From Anthopleura xanthogrammica (taxonomy: Eukaryota > Cnidaria > Anthozoa > Actiniaria > Actiniidae), in NCBI GenBank assembly GCA_964019055.1, contig OZ025217.1, positions 759,501 to 823,500 of the forward strand: 64,000 bases of DNA, written 5' to 3'. The translations under genes were made by a program, and so were the position numbers. Each line of letters starts with the position of its first letter. Positions within the stretch are counted from its first letter, which is position 1. This document shows positions 1-11,294 of the stretch, piece after piece. The notes under the pieces were generated by a model. It was not told the origin of the DNA, did not search any database, and saw only the letters and a list, made by a program, of their open reading frames with translations.

Positions 1-13
1 TCTCTATATTCAG

Positions 14-1322
14 AATTGGTTATCAAAACAGCGTTACCTGTTGGAATTGGACTAGCTGTTCTCAGCTATTGTGGAGAAAATGAGATAGCAAAGAAGGTTG
101 TTCTAGAAAAAGTGGTCTTGCCTCCACTGGTGAAACTGCTTGAAGTGATTGTAGGCTCGGTTTGTTTCGTGATTCAAACAAGCAGCCTGTCATCATTGAA
201 ACAGTTATGGATGAGCTACAAGGATGGTTCCTTGAAGGAGAAAGTCAAGAAAGTCATCAATGAGATTGACGAAGTAAAAAAACTGACCCAAGGAACAGAG
301 ATTGATGTGACAGTTGAGATTGATGAGGAGTACCGTGAAGCATGCTGGGTACTGTTGCTGTTAGAAAGTCAACAAGGTATGCCAGCTTGTCACATATATA
401 CAGCTATTTCAAAATTAAAGGTTGGTGAAGGTTTTTTTGAAAGGTATTATATTCCTATGTAAATAATATCAGCACAGAAGAAAATATGGTGGAAAAACCT
501 GCAGACAAATTTTGGGAAAATTTCCCATTGTTGTGACCTTTCGCTGCTTGCATTCATATCACAATAGTGCATTACGGGCTTAGTATGCAACGTGAAAGAA
601 AACCTTCGCCAACCTTTTTTTGAAATATCTGTATTCCTTTTGTTCGATCTGCGTGCATTTTGATCTGCTGAAATTATACAACTATTATTCATGTTTATCA
701 TCAATTCTGCTAAGCAAGGCTGTATTATCAGTAGTATACCTAGCCTTCACTTTATCTGATTATGAAACTATATTATGCACTCATTTGTATTACTAATCTG
801 GTCCATTAATCTCAGCTGAAGTTGAACAAGAGTCAAGTAAGAGTGTCCAAAGACCGCGTCGTCACTCGTTGTCATGTGAACGAGATTTTTTACCAAAGCA
901 TGACAAGAACCAATTATCTTGGCCAGAATGGACCGCTTTGAAGGAAGCAGAAAACAAACTGGCGAACGAGACCAGACGAAGAAAATATGTAGAAAAGCAA
1001 AATGAAAAGTCAAGGCAAAAGATGGAAGTGCTTAAAGGTGCTAAGGATACGACTAAATCAGAGAAAGAGGATGTAACAGTGACTCGCCAGGGTACTGATC
1101 CTTATAAATTAAGACTGAGCAAAGATCTCTGTCTGGGAAAAGAACTGACGAAAGTAACTCATTTTCTGGCATTTTGTTTTCACAGCTCGTTCTACGACAG
1201 TGGAAAAACGGCGTAGGCATTCGTCCCCACATGCTGACGAGACACAACTAAAAAAACCAACAAAGAAGCAGAGATTGTCAAAGAGTAAAGTCGGTGGCAG
1301 GAAAGGAAAGAAAAGAAACTGA
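14..1322 (+). CDS. Copy A: partial TRADD-N/coiled-coil paralog lacking the CHAT domain (5' end outside window)
   Basis: Three exons are supported: 14-376, 816-1091 and 1186-1322 (stop at 1320-1322), all joined by phase-1 introns with GT/AG ends. Exon 1 encodes a hydrophobic stretch, then a TRADD-N-like domain (GSVCF..., then QLWMSYKDGSLKEKVKK, then VTVEIDEE), matching copies B and C closely. Exon 2 starts like the coiled-coil exon of B and C (RPRRHSLSCERDFLP) but diverges after KDTTKS, near 1070. The reading then joins, in frame, a short very basic exon (EKRRRHSS ... KKPTKKQRLSKS ... GRKGKKRN). No TPR or CHAT domain follows, whereas B and C have about 600 more residues. One Glu of the EIDEEEY motif is missing. 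The gene is either a shortened adaptor with a nuclear-localisation-like tail or a decaying duplicate. The DED exon would lie left of the window. Confidence 0.6.
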
Positions 1323-2070
1323 GAGTTACATTTAGTAAGGAAGCAGCAGACGGAATTGAAGTTAGTAGGCCAAGCGCCATTTCAAGCGCTAGTTAGATCA
1401 CCGACAGCGCATACTTTCAATTTTGTACTTGCACTTGTAGTATTTATATTATATGTAATCTGTATGTACTGTAGATGTGTATCTTTATCAATTTTGTCCG
1501 ATCATAGAGTGAAAGATTGGGAAACACCTATAGAACATAGAAATTAGGCAAGTAGAGTGCAAACAATATATCCGTGAAATACAAATTACTAAATAGTGCT
1601 AATTTAACAATAGAAAACAATAGAATTTGCGAAAATTGTACTATTTTCGTACTATTTTGTTTCACGGATATATTGTTTGCACTCTACAATGACACTCTAG
1701 AAGCGTTCAACATGTGCTTAAGTATTGCTAAAACGATTGATGACAAGGTGATAGAAGCAAACGTTTATGGAAGCATAATATAGGCGTTTGGAAAAAAAGA
1801 AGCCGTGAACTGTCAACTGAAATAGAAGGAAAAACTTAAGGAAGAGTACTGGTATTTGCCCCAGGGCTTCTAATATAAGGACTTCTTAGAAGGAACATCT
1901 TCATCTTGATGCCAGGATTACCTTTAATAGCCGGGCTTTATTAGGTTCACAGTCAACTGCACAGTTAATATTTCAATATTCGCGGTGTGACTGTATTATA
2001 TACAGTGAATTATAAAGATTATAATGTGTTTACTATAAGACTAGAACATATTAAATAACTAGATCAATTA
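1323..2070. other. Region behind copy A with TPR remnant
   Basis: No complete gene is seen. Around 1690-1780 (+) a short reading (TLEAFNMCLSIAKTIDD ...) resembles one helix pair of the TPR repeats typical of CHAT-associated proteins. It is probably a relic of the lost C-terminal part of copy A or of another family member. Confidence 0.3.
1552..1687. repeat. Foldback element with 28-bp perfect inverted repeats
   Basis: The arm at 1552-1579 is the exact reverse complement of 1660-1687, with an 80-bp spacer whose inner flanks are also partly complementary. This suits a small MITE or foldback element next to the TPR remnant. Confidence 0.6.
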
Positions 2071-2137
2071 TCATGTTCCACCAAAGATGAATTCAAGCAC
2101 AGCCTGTACGTTGCCTCCAGTTGTTCTGAGAGCTCGT
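2071..2137 (-). pseudogene. Fragment of the UBL7 last exon (UBA domain end)
   Basis: The sequence matches the start of the true UBL7 terminal exon at 16632 with few substitutions, and homology ends sharply at 2137. On the minus strand it covers only the end of the UBA domain and the stop. It lies behind truncated copy A just as intact UBL7 lies behind copy C, which suggests a shared segmental duplication. Confidence 0.75.
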
Positions 2138-2541
2138 GTATAGTGTACGTCCGATTAAAGCACATTTAATTTCACAGGGTCATAGCAGGGGGAGGGGCCT
2201 GTGATAATAATACAATAATTTTTGATGTACTGTATATTGAACACTGAAAATTTTAGGTCTGTTACTAATACTTTTGACTTAGGGCCCCCCCCCCCCAATA
2301 TATTTGACCTTGCTACGGCCCTGTTTCATCACACCTTTTGACCGGTCTCCCCCCTCCCCCCAACTGCAATGTATTATGGGCAATGTGAAATTAGAGACTA
2401 TATGGGGATTTAGTTCCTCTCTGTCGACACCCTTTTTGCACCTTGTCAACTCTTTTCGCAAATAAAGTTATTATAAGTTCATTTCCATTTTTTACATATG
2501 CAATACAGAAAATGTGTACCAGTTTTAATCAAGTATATTAT

Positions 2542-2976
2542 CTAACAATGCACTATTTGTTTTCTACCCCTCCAATCAAAATAAAAACTATCAGTGTAGT
2601 GTTTTGCTATGTATTGATGACAGCTGACTTTAGGTTGTGGGAAAACCTTTCCTCTTATTTCATCTATTTCCATTCCCTCATTCTTGCATACCATTACTTT
2701 ATTCATCAGTTTCTTTAAGTCTTTAGCTGCTCTTGAATGTAATTTAGAGTCCTTGGTATTCAGAATGTAGTTATCAAAACCGCCAGCTTTATCTACGCAT
2801 CTCATTGCGTGTGTCGTAAAGTTGTAAGAAACAGTTTTCTCCAGTACTTCACTGTAGTACTTCTTGCGCTGGACATTTGGCTTCCAAGATCTTTTAGTTC
2901 TATAAGCATGATAGTCATAGAGATTAAAAATGTATCCCAAAATATCAGGCAATGCCGAGGGCGTAGGTTGTGAGAA
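2542..2976 (-). CDS. MRPL28: Mitochondrial ribosomal protein bL28m-like, C-terminal exon
   Basis: This single minus-strand exon has about 144 codons. Residues YRTKRSWKPNVQRKKYYSE, followed by TTHAMRCVDKAGGFDNYIL, are typical of the bL28 family as found in mitochondria (MRPL28, yeast Mrpl24), a component of the large mitoribosomal subunit. A plausible acceptor (TTTCCTATAG) precedes the open frame, and a stop codon lies just upstream in frame, so at least one 5' exon encoding the targeting peptide and N-terminus is expected at higher coordinates. I could not identify it. The frame is intact through the stop. With the missing 5' part and a repeat-filled flank, a partial or decaying copy cannot be excluded. 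Confidence 0.7.
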   Translation of the reverse strand, partial: FSQPTPSALPDILGYIFNLYDYHAYRTKRSWKPNVQRKKYYSEVLEKTVSYNFTTHAMRCVDKAGGFDNYILNTKDSKLHSRAAKDLKKLMNKVMVCKNEGMEIDEIRGKVFPQPKVSCHQYIAKHYTDSFYFDWRGRKQIVHC

Positions 2977-3140
2977 CTATAGGAAATTCCTTCCCAATGC
3001 CCCCCCTAAAAAATAGCATTTGCAACAACCTTGTGAAAGGATGAAATTTAAATTGATTAAGCTTTGGCTGTTGTATGTATCAGAGTGTGAGACACTCATA
3101 ACAAAGCTAGGATTGAATTTTTGAAAATTTGATTTTTAAG

Positions 3141-4549
3141 GTGGCTCAATATAGTTCTCCAGGCTTGAGGTACCTTTTTTGAAATCACGATTTCGCAGCT
3201 TAAGAATGCTTTGATTCCTTTGATACTTGTTCATGTCTGTAGTATAGGCCCAAAGTTGTGTTTGGAAGTGGTTTCCTACCAACACATGTTTCCATAGTAA
3301 CAAAAACTGAATACCTTTGTTTTAAACATTGGTGTTTTTCTCAAAATCTAGTCATAAACTTTATAATGAAATTTTCAGGTTTTGGAGTACTGAAGTAGTG
3401 CAACATGTGGATGAAGTTTAAACACTTTTTATCAGACGGGTTTGTAGTAATTCAAGAATAATTTTTTTCCCAGTGGGGGTGGGGTACTAGGGACGGTTCA
3501 GTAGTAGGGAGGTGCAGCTGAGACCTACAAACCCTGACCCTGTTCCGGAGTAAACGCCTTAAAAATATACCTTGTTTCAGAGGAAGATTTTCACATACTT
3601 TGTAAAAAAAGATACCCTGTTCCAGAGAAGACTTTCACATACTTTGTAAATATACAAAAAAAAACCTGGTTCCAGAGTGTGATTTTATATACCCTGTTCC
3701 AGAGAAAAAAATGCTGAAAACCATACCCTGTTTGGTGGCACATACCCATATAGCAAATATAGGGGTTTTTTACCACATGATTTTGCTTACTCACAAAATT
3801 ATTGCTGATATTTTCAAGACATCACGAATCTCTTTCTATTTTTGGCAAAATTATAATAGATGAGAACACAAACTCAGCAATGTAGATAGTGATCCTCTAA
3901 GGGGTTTGCAATTTCAAGATATATTTTTTTTGAAAACAGTGTAAACAATGCACAACACAGCCAAAAAGCAAAAAAAGATTTTTGCATAAATCTGAATATT
4001 TCCAAAATGCTCTTATAGAATTTTATTTTAAAACACCAGCCGCTAAATCAATCATTTATCTTCACTGTCAAACAGTTTTTAGCCCTTCAGAATGATTCTG
4101 TCTGATGAGAAGGACGTGCGAAGATTCAGTTTTCATTCTTTGTCAACTTATGGAAGTTGTAGCCTTTTTTTCGATCTGTTTTGTTTCACAACTATTCAAA
4201 TGCATTCATTCATTAATCATGCACACTGTGATTCTCTGTCACACAAATCATTTACTTCTTTTTCCCTGCTTGTAGAATAATTAAAACATTTTACTTCTCT
4301 CATTTTGTGCATTTCTCGGCAAGCTTACATTTTCTCAACATGCCTGATACGTAAATGACTTGTGTGACAGGGAGCCTCAGTGGAGAGTATGCATAATTAA
4401 TATATGATAAATAGGAAACCACTACCAAACAAAACTTTGGGCCTATACTACAAACTTGACCAAGTATCAAAGGAATTGAAGCATTCTTAAGCTGCAAGAT
4501 TGTGATTTCAAAAGCAGTACCTCAAGCCTGGAGAAACTATATCGAGCAA
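3141..4549. mobile_element. 1.4-kb non-autonomous element with about 140-bp terminal inverted repeats
   Basis: Sequence 3141-3283 (…CTCCAGGCTTGAGGTAC…TAGTATAGGCCCAAAGTT…) recurs inverted at 4412-4549 with scattered differences. No coding capacity is seen between the arms. The interior holds degenerate tandem copies of a motif containing ATACCCTGTTCCAGAG (about 3560-3735). This is best read as a long-TIR, non-autonomous DNA transposon. Confidence 0.7.
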
Positions 4550-5988
4550 GGTACCTGAAGGAGGGAGGAAACTGGAGAACCAACAAACAACTCTACTCAC
4601 ATACAACACTGTACCAGTGGGACTAACAATTTTAATCCACCCATCCCTGCTCTACAGCTCCCTCCAACAATCAAGACTCTGATCTAAAAACCCAGATGTT
4701 GTTAAAGGAGCATGATGTCTGGTCATGCAGGGGGAGGGGTGGGCAAATGGAAAAATTTGAAGCCTGGCTGGAACCTTTACAAACACATATCAATCTATTG
4801 AATGTACTTCACATTAATGCATTGTTTTAGCCTTTATGATGAATAAAGTGTTATTTATTAGTCATAATGTTAGGCTGACTCACTTTTTCCCAGAGAACGT
4901 TTCCACGTGACCCATCATAATGCCTTTTCCTGCATAAATACCCGTATGTGCACGTTTAGGTATGGCTTTCTGTAAGATAAACCGAAGCCCCAGCTGAACC
5001 ATCTCTCTTGTAGTCTGTTCACTCTCTTTTAACTATAAATCAATAATTCTATGGCTCAGAAATCGTTAATCTTGTGTTTATCAAAATCTTCCTCGGAAAT
5101 CAAGATGGCGGATATTTGTAATACGCATGCCTAATACTAATTACCGCTGTGTAGGATCACCTGCAGGCGCTTGCAAGAGTTATTGCGCATGTCTTTTACT
5201 CGATCCGCTATCCATGAATAATCATTTTGTTTTATTTATATTTAATTTTGGCGCGAACTTCGATCACAAGAAATATTAATCTACAAAGTGAAAATTTGAG
5301 GCAAAAATTCTTCATTCTTAGTGAATATTATCAAACCAGGAACGTTATATGGAAAATAAGGTTGTCTGCTGCGCGAAGGTCTGCGAGGTAAGTGAGCAAA
5401 CGAGGTGGTTTTGTTTAGTTGAATATACACTTTTTTCTGAATTTTATTCAGACGGTTCGACTGTAAATCAACAGTCTTCATCAATTGTTTTAGGGGACGG
5501 ATCATTTGATATTTGATTGGGGGGTGGTTGATTTTTTTTGGGGGGGGGGGGGGGGGGTGGGCCAATTCTAAGTTTGCTCGATGTTTTTTTCCGCCCTCAA
5601 GTGTTGCATGATATTTTTTTACTATTTCGGTCCAGTAGCGTAGTCGCGGAGCCGGTCAGCAACAGTGTTTTTTCAAATGACTGTATGCTATCATGCTACG
5701 AATGCAACCAAAAGAATTGGAATTCACTGTATCTAATCCCCCCCCCCCCCCAGGGCGATACTGAAATAAGGACCGGTCCCTAACTAGATACCTAGATAGG
5801 TAAAAGTAGGTAACAATATTTTTTGCCAGCAGAAGAAGTTAGTCGACGGGCACTAATGCGAGATTTTATGCTCTTGGGCTTTCTGTGTTGCAGGTTATTG
5901 GAAGAGACATACATATGATAATGACTTCCGCCTTCCTTGCTTGAAAGCTCTTGGACTGTTTACATGTTCACAGCAAAAAGTATCTAAG
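4550..5988. other. Intergenic stretch upstream of copy B
   Basis: No gene is supported here. A poly-G run at about 5538-5557 and a shorter poly-C run near 5740 produce spurious short open frames on both strands. The promoter and any 5' UTR exon of copy B are expected in the right half of this interval. A possible acceptor, ttgcag, ends at about 5893. Confidence 0.3.
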
Positions 5989-8900
5989 ATGGAAAACCAT
6001 CGAATAGTTTTGTTTAATATCCTTAGGAAAAGAACTAAAGACATTCTTCAAAGTTTACAAGATAGTAACAACAACCTGATTAGGGAAGTAAGGGAATTAT
6101 TTGAGGGAATTCCTGGTATTATCGATGAAGAACTTGCACGTATCGAGACGGTCGACCATCTTTGGGAGTTTTTAGTAACGAAAGAAATTATCAGTAAGGA
6201 CAAAGTGCAAATGTTGAAGAATGTTGCTAGGTTTGTTAAGTCAAACGAGTTGAAAAAAGAAGTAGAAAGCTATGAGTACGAGAGATCTGGTAAGTTACAA
6301 CTGACAGAGAACTCGACTATTAAACTACTCAAACGAAATGTTGGTTTACGTTGGTTTTATGTGGTTTACGACAAATCATTTATCGTAACTCAGTCGTGAA
6401 ATTATCACACTATTAAAGAAAAACATAACACAAACTATATCGTTTGTACCATAATGATACCATTTATGAAGATATATGATCCTGTATGATAGTTTGTTGA
6501 CTATAATTTTTTAAATTTTGTTTCAGGTATGGTTCAGAAAGTAGGTTTAGGTGAGAAGATATCCTTGTGATTTTGCTTTATTAACACTCTGTTGGGTTGA
6601 GGGAGATGTTTAGTTTTTCTGAATCCCCTCCATCTTTGAAATAAAAACGAAAGGAATACTTTTGGGTCAGAAATTATGAGCAAAGTACAGACCTTTACAG
6701 GGTATTTTTGTCTACTGTTTTGTCTACTAGGTCTGCGTGACCTAGATGATTGCGTGACTGCTAGACCACAAGCACTGTTAAGGTGCGGACACACGGTGCA
6801 ACATTGCGCGTAATATTGCAGGCAATGGTGCTGAAGTAGGATCGTTTTCTACTTCAGCACCATTGCGTGCAACAAATTGTGTCATGTGACATGGCTCGCA
6901 ACATCGATTGCCTGCAAAATTGTGTGCAATGTTACACCGTGTGTCCGTCGCTTTATATAAGGTTTTCCAGCAAATGCTGAAACTAAACAAAATTTCTAGT
7001 GAATTGATGAAAATAATTTTTTACAACTTTGCCCCAGAGTAGAGTTTTTGTATGACTTGGCAGTGACGCTCTGTCACAGCACGAAAAGTTGAAACAGTCA
7101 CAGCGCGCCATATCACTACTTATCCACTGAATCGGAATGCTTCACAGTGATACGAAATCTGGGCATGAATCTTTAATTGTCAAAATTCATAACTCATGCA
7201 TAATTTTCTTTTTTCTTTTTTTTTCTGACAGGAATTGCAAAAACTGCAAGTAAGACAATAAGTATTTTTAACGTATACTTCATCCTCGCGCCTTGCATGC
7301 CTTACCGGGTCTGAGTAATATAAATAGTGAAGTTGGGGTTGTGAGATTTAATGGCAAAATTCCTAAAAAAAATGGCAAGAATCTCAACTAGGTCCCCAAT
7401 GTTTTTCACCAGTATCCCCCTCCCCTCTCTAATAAATTATGAACAGTATGAGTGGAACTCTGGTCATAGTGAGTATGGAAGTAAAAATGAAAATAATCTA
7501 TGTCACATAGAGTCACATATAAGTTATTCGTCTCAGTCCATTTCTATCTCTATTCATCTTCAGAACTGGTTATCAAAACAGGATTACCTCTAGGAATTGG
7601 ACTAGCTGTTCTCAGCTTCTGTGGCGAAAATGAGATAGCAAAGCAGGTTGTTCTAGAAAAACTTGTCTTGCCTCCACTGGTGAAACTGGATGAAGTGTGC
7701 GAAGGCTCGGTTTGCTTCGTGATTCAAACAAGCAGCCTTTCATCATTGAAACAGTTATGGACGAGCTACAACGACGGTTCCTTGAAGGAGAAATTGAAGA
7801 AAGTTATCAATGAGATTGACGAAGTAAGAAAACTGACCCAAGGAACAGAGATTGATGTGACAGTTGAGATTGATGAGGAGGAGTATCGTGAAGCATGCTG
7901 GGTACTGGTGCTCGCAGAAATTGAACAAGGTATATATGCTACCTTATCATATATCATATCTAAACAAGGTTGATTACCAAGACCCAGGACTTAGCTTTCT
8001 ATTTATCAAATGATGCAGGGGCGGATCCAGGATTTTGTTCGAATTCAGGGAGGGGTGTGGCACACAAAGTCAACCCAGGGAGGGGTGCACCCCTGGATCC
8101 ACCCCTGTTATGAATACATTATATATTTGTATTAATCTTGTTCTCAGCTGAAGTTGAACAAGAGTCAAGTAAGAGTTTCCAAAGACCGCGTCGTCACTCG
8201 TTGTCATGTGAACGAGAATTTTTACCTACACGTAGCAAAACACAGTTATCTTGGCAAGAATGGACAGCTTTGAAGGAAGCAGAAAAGAAACTGGCGAACG
8301 AGACCAGACGAAGAATTTACTTAGAGAAGCAAGTTGAAGAGTTAAGGCAAGAGATAGAAGTCCTTAAAGGCACAAAGGATACCACTAAATCAAAGAAAGA
8401 AGATGTAATAGCGCTTGAAGAAAAAAATCAAGAGCTTATGACTGAATTGGAAGCTCCCAAAACCACTGATCTAAAAAAAGTTGAAAAATTAAAAGAGGCC
8501 ATTGAGTGTAGAGAAGAGATACTTAAAAATGCTGTAGAGGCAAATGACCGAATTGAGGTGGGTGCTGCTTACACCCAAACTGGTGTATTGTACTATGCAT
8601 TAGGTACTTTATACAAAGAAACTTATGAAAAAGAAAATTGTGAAGATACTATGAAGAAAGCAGAAAGCTGCTTCAAAGAAGCTGCAGATTCCTGGGAAAA
8701 GTTGAATGCTCAACTAAACGACGAAGACGAGTTGAAGAGTGAGGTTAGTCGTTCCATGTTTATAACTTACAAGTTCCTGACAACAGTGCTGCTGGTAACA
8801 AAGCAGACAGAGGAAGCTCTCATCGTCTCTGACCGGACACGAGATCCTGGTTTGGTTGATACCATGATCAAGAAATTCCAAATGAACAAAAATGACATTT

Positions 8901-9997
8901 TAAATGAATCGATGAGATATGCAAATGTTTCTTCCATTTTAGAAAATAAGAGTTTCTCTGTCCTAATATTTTCTGTCAGAGATGCCAACATAAACATATG
9001 GATTTTAGAATGTCAAAAACCGTCTTTTTTTCTCACAACGATGGTCCCTAATGAATCAGGAAAGAAAATATCAGTGGATACTTATATCACCAATCTGGTT
9101 GCTGCAGCTAATGCATCATCTGATGGTGAACCACTTGAACGACTGTATGAACTATTGATAGCTCCCGTCCTACCAAATCTCACCCAAGATGAGGTTGTCA
9201 TAATTGCTGATGGGCCTCTTCAATTGGTACCATTTGCAGCTCTTCGAAATCCCAAAACAGGACAATTTTTGTCCGATACAAAAAGCATCAGGTATGCCCC
9301 GTCTCTAACAGCAATGAAGATCTGGAAAGAATGTCCAGTGGATTACCATGGAAACACAGGAGCACTAGTTGTTGGTGATCCTGATGTTGGAAGGGTAATG
9401 GTTGCAGGTGAAGAGTGTGAATCCACTAGTTTACCGTATGCACTAAGAGAGGCCAAGGTTGTAGGCGCCATACTAAATGCAAGTCCATTGGTAGGAACTC
9501 AAGCAACTAAGCACGAAGTACTAAAAATGCTTCAGGAACACCTTGCTGTTATTCATATTGCTGCTATGGGAAACGAAAAAGGTGAAATCCTTCTTGCTCC
9601 ATCTGCTTCAACAAGAGAAGTTATTCCAGAAGAGCATGACTACATGTTGACTATCGAGGAAGTACAAGAAATGCGCATTCATGCCCAACTGGTTATACTG
9701 AGTATGCCATGGGGTGGAGGTAGTAGATTCCATAGTGAGATAACAATGGGAAAAGTTGATAGTATGAGTCAAGCCTTTCTTGCTGCAGGAGCTCGTGCTG
9801 TTGTCGCGTCCTTGTGGGCCATTGACGATGAAGTTACTTTGAGTTTCATGGTAAGCTTTTACACCTTTCTAAAGATGGGAGAAAGTGCAAGTAAAAGCCT
9901 GCAGTATGCCATGAATGACATAAGAGGAGAATACGAAGAACCAAAGTACTGGGCTCCTTTCTTCCTTATTGGCGATGATGTCACCATCAGTGTATGA
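5989..9997 (+). CDS. Copy B: DED-like / TRADD-N / coiled-coil-TPR / inactive CHAT protein
   Basis: Exons: 5989-6289, 6527-6550, 7232-7249, 7564-7929 and 8148-9997; 852 residues. All introns are phase 1. Residues 1-100 form a DED-like death fold (MENHRIVLFNIL ... IETVDHLWEFL ... ELKKEVESYE), aligning with the helix pattern of FADD/caspase-8 DEDs. Two micro-exons add 14 residues. Residues 115-236 hold a hydrophobic segment and a TRADD-N-like domain (QLWTSYNDGSLKEKLKK). Next come a charged coiled coil (SWQEWTALKEAEKKLANE), TPR-like helices, and a CHAT domain from about residue 545 (APVLPNLTQDEVVIIADGPL ... AFLAAGARAVVASLWAIDD). CHAT proteases need His in an xHG motif and Cys in LSAC; here they read AAMG (Met710, codon 9566-9568) and LSMP (Pro757, codon 9707-9709), so no proteolysis is expected. 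The likely role is a cytosolic death/immune signalling scaffold. Confidence 0.82.
6786..6947. mobile_element. MITE-like inverted repeat in copy B intron 2
   Basis: Ends CGGACACACGGTG and CACCGTGTGTCCG are inverted. A second internal hairpin (about 6822-6866) is centred on an ACTTCAGCACCATTGC arm. No coding capacity. Confidence 0.6.
8016..8107. mobile_element. hAT-like MITE (CAGGGGCGGATCCAGG ends)
   Basis: It is bounded by CAGGGGCGGATCC and GGATCCACCCCTG. It lies in the last intron of copy B and is absent from the otherwise alignable intron of copy C, so it inserted after the two genes separated. The same end sequence recurs at about 10527-10690, 47233-47429 and 54317-54514. Confidence 0.65.
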
Positions 9998-10020
9998 GAA
10001 ATAAGAAAGAACTGAGATTA

Positions 10021-10230
10021 TACAGTGAACCCGCAAAGTACTGGGCTCCTTTCTTCCTTATCGGTGATGATGATGTCACCATCAATGTATAAGAAATGAG
10101 AGAGAACCAAGATTACAGTGAACCAAAGTACTGGACTCCTTTCTTTCTTATTGGTTGATGATGTCACCATCAGTGTATGAGAAATGAGAGAGAACCAAGA
10201 TTACAGTGAACGAAAGTACTGGACTCTTTT
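10021..10230 (+). repeat. Degenerate tandem copies of the CHAT 3' coding end
   Basis: Behind the copy B stop codon, the block CAAAGTACTGG(G/A)CTCCTTTC ... GATGTCACCATCA recurs about three times with indels. It mirrors the more regular 87-bp array behind copy C. The copies are non-coding as they stand. Confidence 0.7.
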
Positions 10231-10526
10231 CTTATATTGGTGGTAATGACTCCAAGGAGATGAGAACCAAAATATAAATAAGGGAGAGTCGTTGGTAATT
10301 CCTTTCAATCTAGAGGGTTGGTTGTAATTTGTTTCTGTGATATTTCATGTAGATTCCACTGGCTCCCGGCCCTTATATATAAAATATATGCTATTACTAT
10401 GTATACTACCAAAGGATTTGGAATCCACTGTCATCCTTAACCACCAGGTTTTGTAGTGGGAGTTCTACACACTTTAATAGCGATAGGAATAGCCCAGGGT
10501 TCCAGCTAGAGGAGCCAAGAGGGCTG

Positions 10527-10690
10527 CAAGGGCGGATCCAGGGGAGGGGTGCAGGGGGTGCGCACCCCTCTCACAGCAACTTTGTCCCCCTATTTTGATG
10601 TTTTCTTTTTCTGATTCTGAGGGTTGCACCCCCCCGGGCTAACTTTGTGCCCTGCACCCCTCCCTGAACAAAATCCTGGATCCGCCCCTG
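10527..10690. mobile_element. hAT-like MITE between copies B and C
   Basis: Inverted ends GGGCGGATCCAGG and CCTGGATCCGCCCCTG enclose a C/G-rich interior. It belongs to the same family as the element in copy B's last intron. Confidence 0.6.
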
Positions 10691-10912
10691 CGGGCCTCTG
10701 TATTCCAGGGTATGATTGTAACTGAGTTACACACTGCCAGTGTCTCATTTTATTTTGAAGAAGATTGTATGTACTAGCTAGGAACAGTAGAAAGGGAACA
10801 AGTTTAAAGTTTATTAAGAAATACTTGAATGGCAATGTACATTGAAAAACTCAAACTTACATGTAAAGAAGATAATTAAGTCACTTTCCTAACATATACC
10901 ATATGTACAATG

Positions 10913-10918
10913 AATAAA
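10913..10918 (+). terminator. Candidate poly(A) signal for copy B
   Basis: AATAAA about 0.9 kb after the copy B stop, in AT-rich sequence. It is the best candidate I see before copy C starts. Confidence 0.3.
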
Positions 10919-11294
10919 TATGATCTTATGAATCTAAAATACATTGAGAAAGATCGTCCCAGTTCTTTTAAAATAGCATTTAAAAGGTAGAAAGCTGTCT
11001 TGGAAACGTTTAGTACGACATTTTAGCAGCGGTATTGCCCTAGGGCGCCTCAGGTTGAACTTGCATTCAGAATGAGGATGCAAGATGTCATGTATGCGGT
11101 TTGAACTGTCCAAAACAAGATAACGAGATTTTATGGCAGCAAAAGTAGTCTTTAGTCAACGGACACTAATACAAGTTTGGTAGATTATAGATTTTATGCC
11201 CTTGGGCTTCCTGTGTTCTAGGTTCTTGGAAGAGTTTGCATACATATGGTAATGACTTCCGCCATCGATATCATTGATTGAAGAAATAGCAAGT

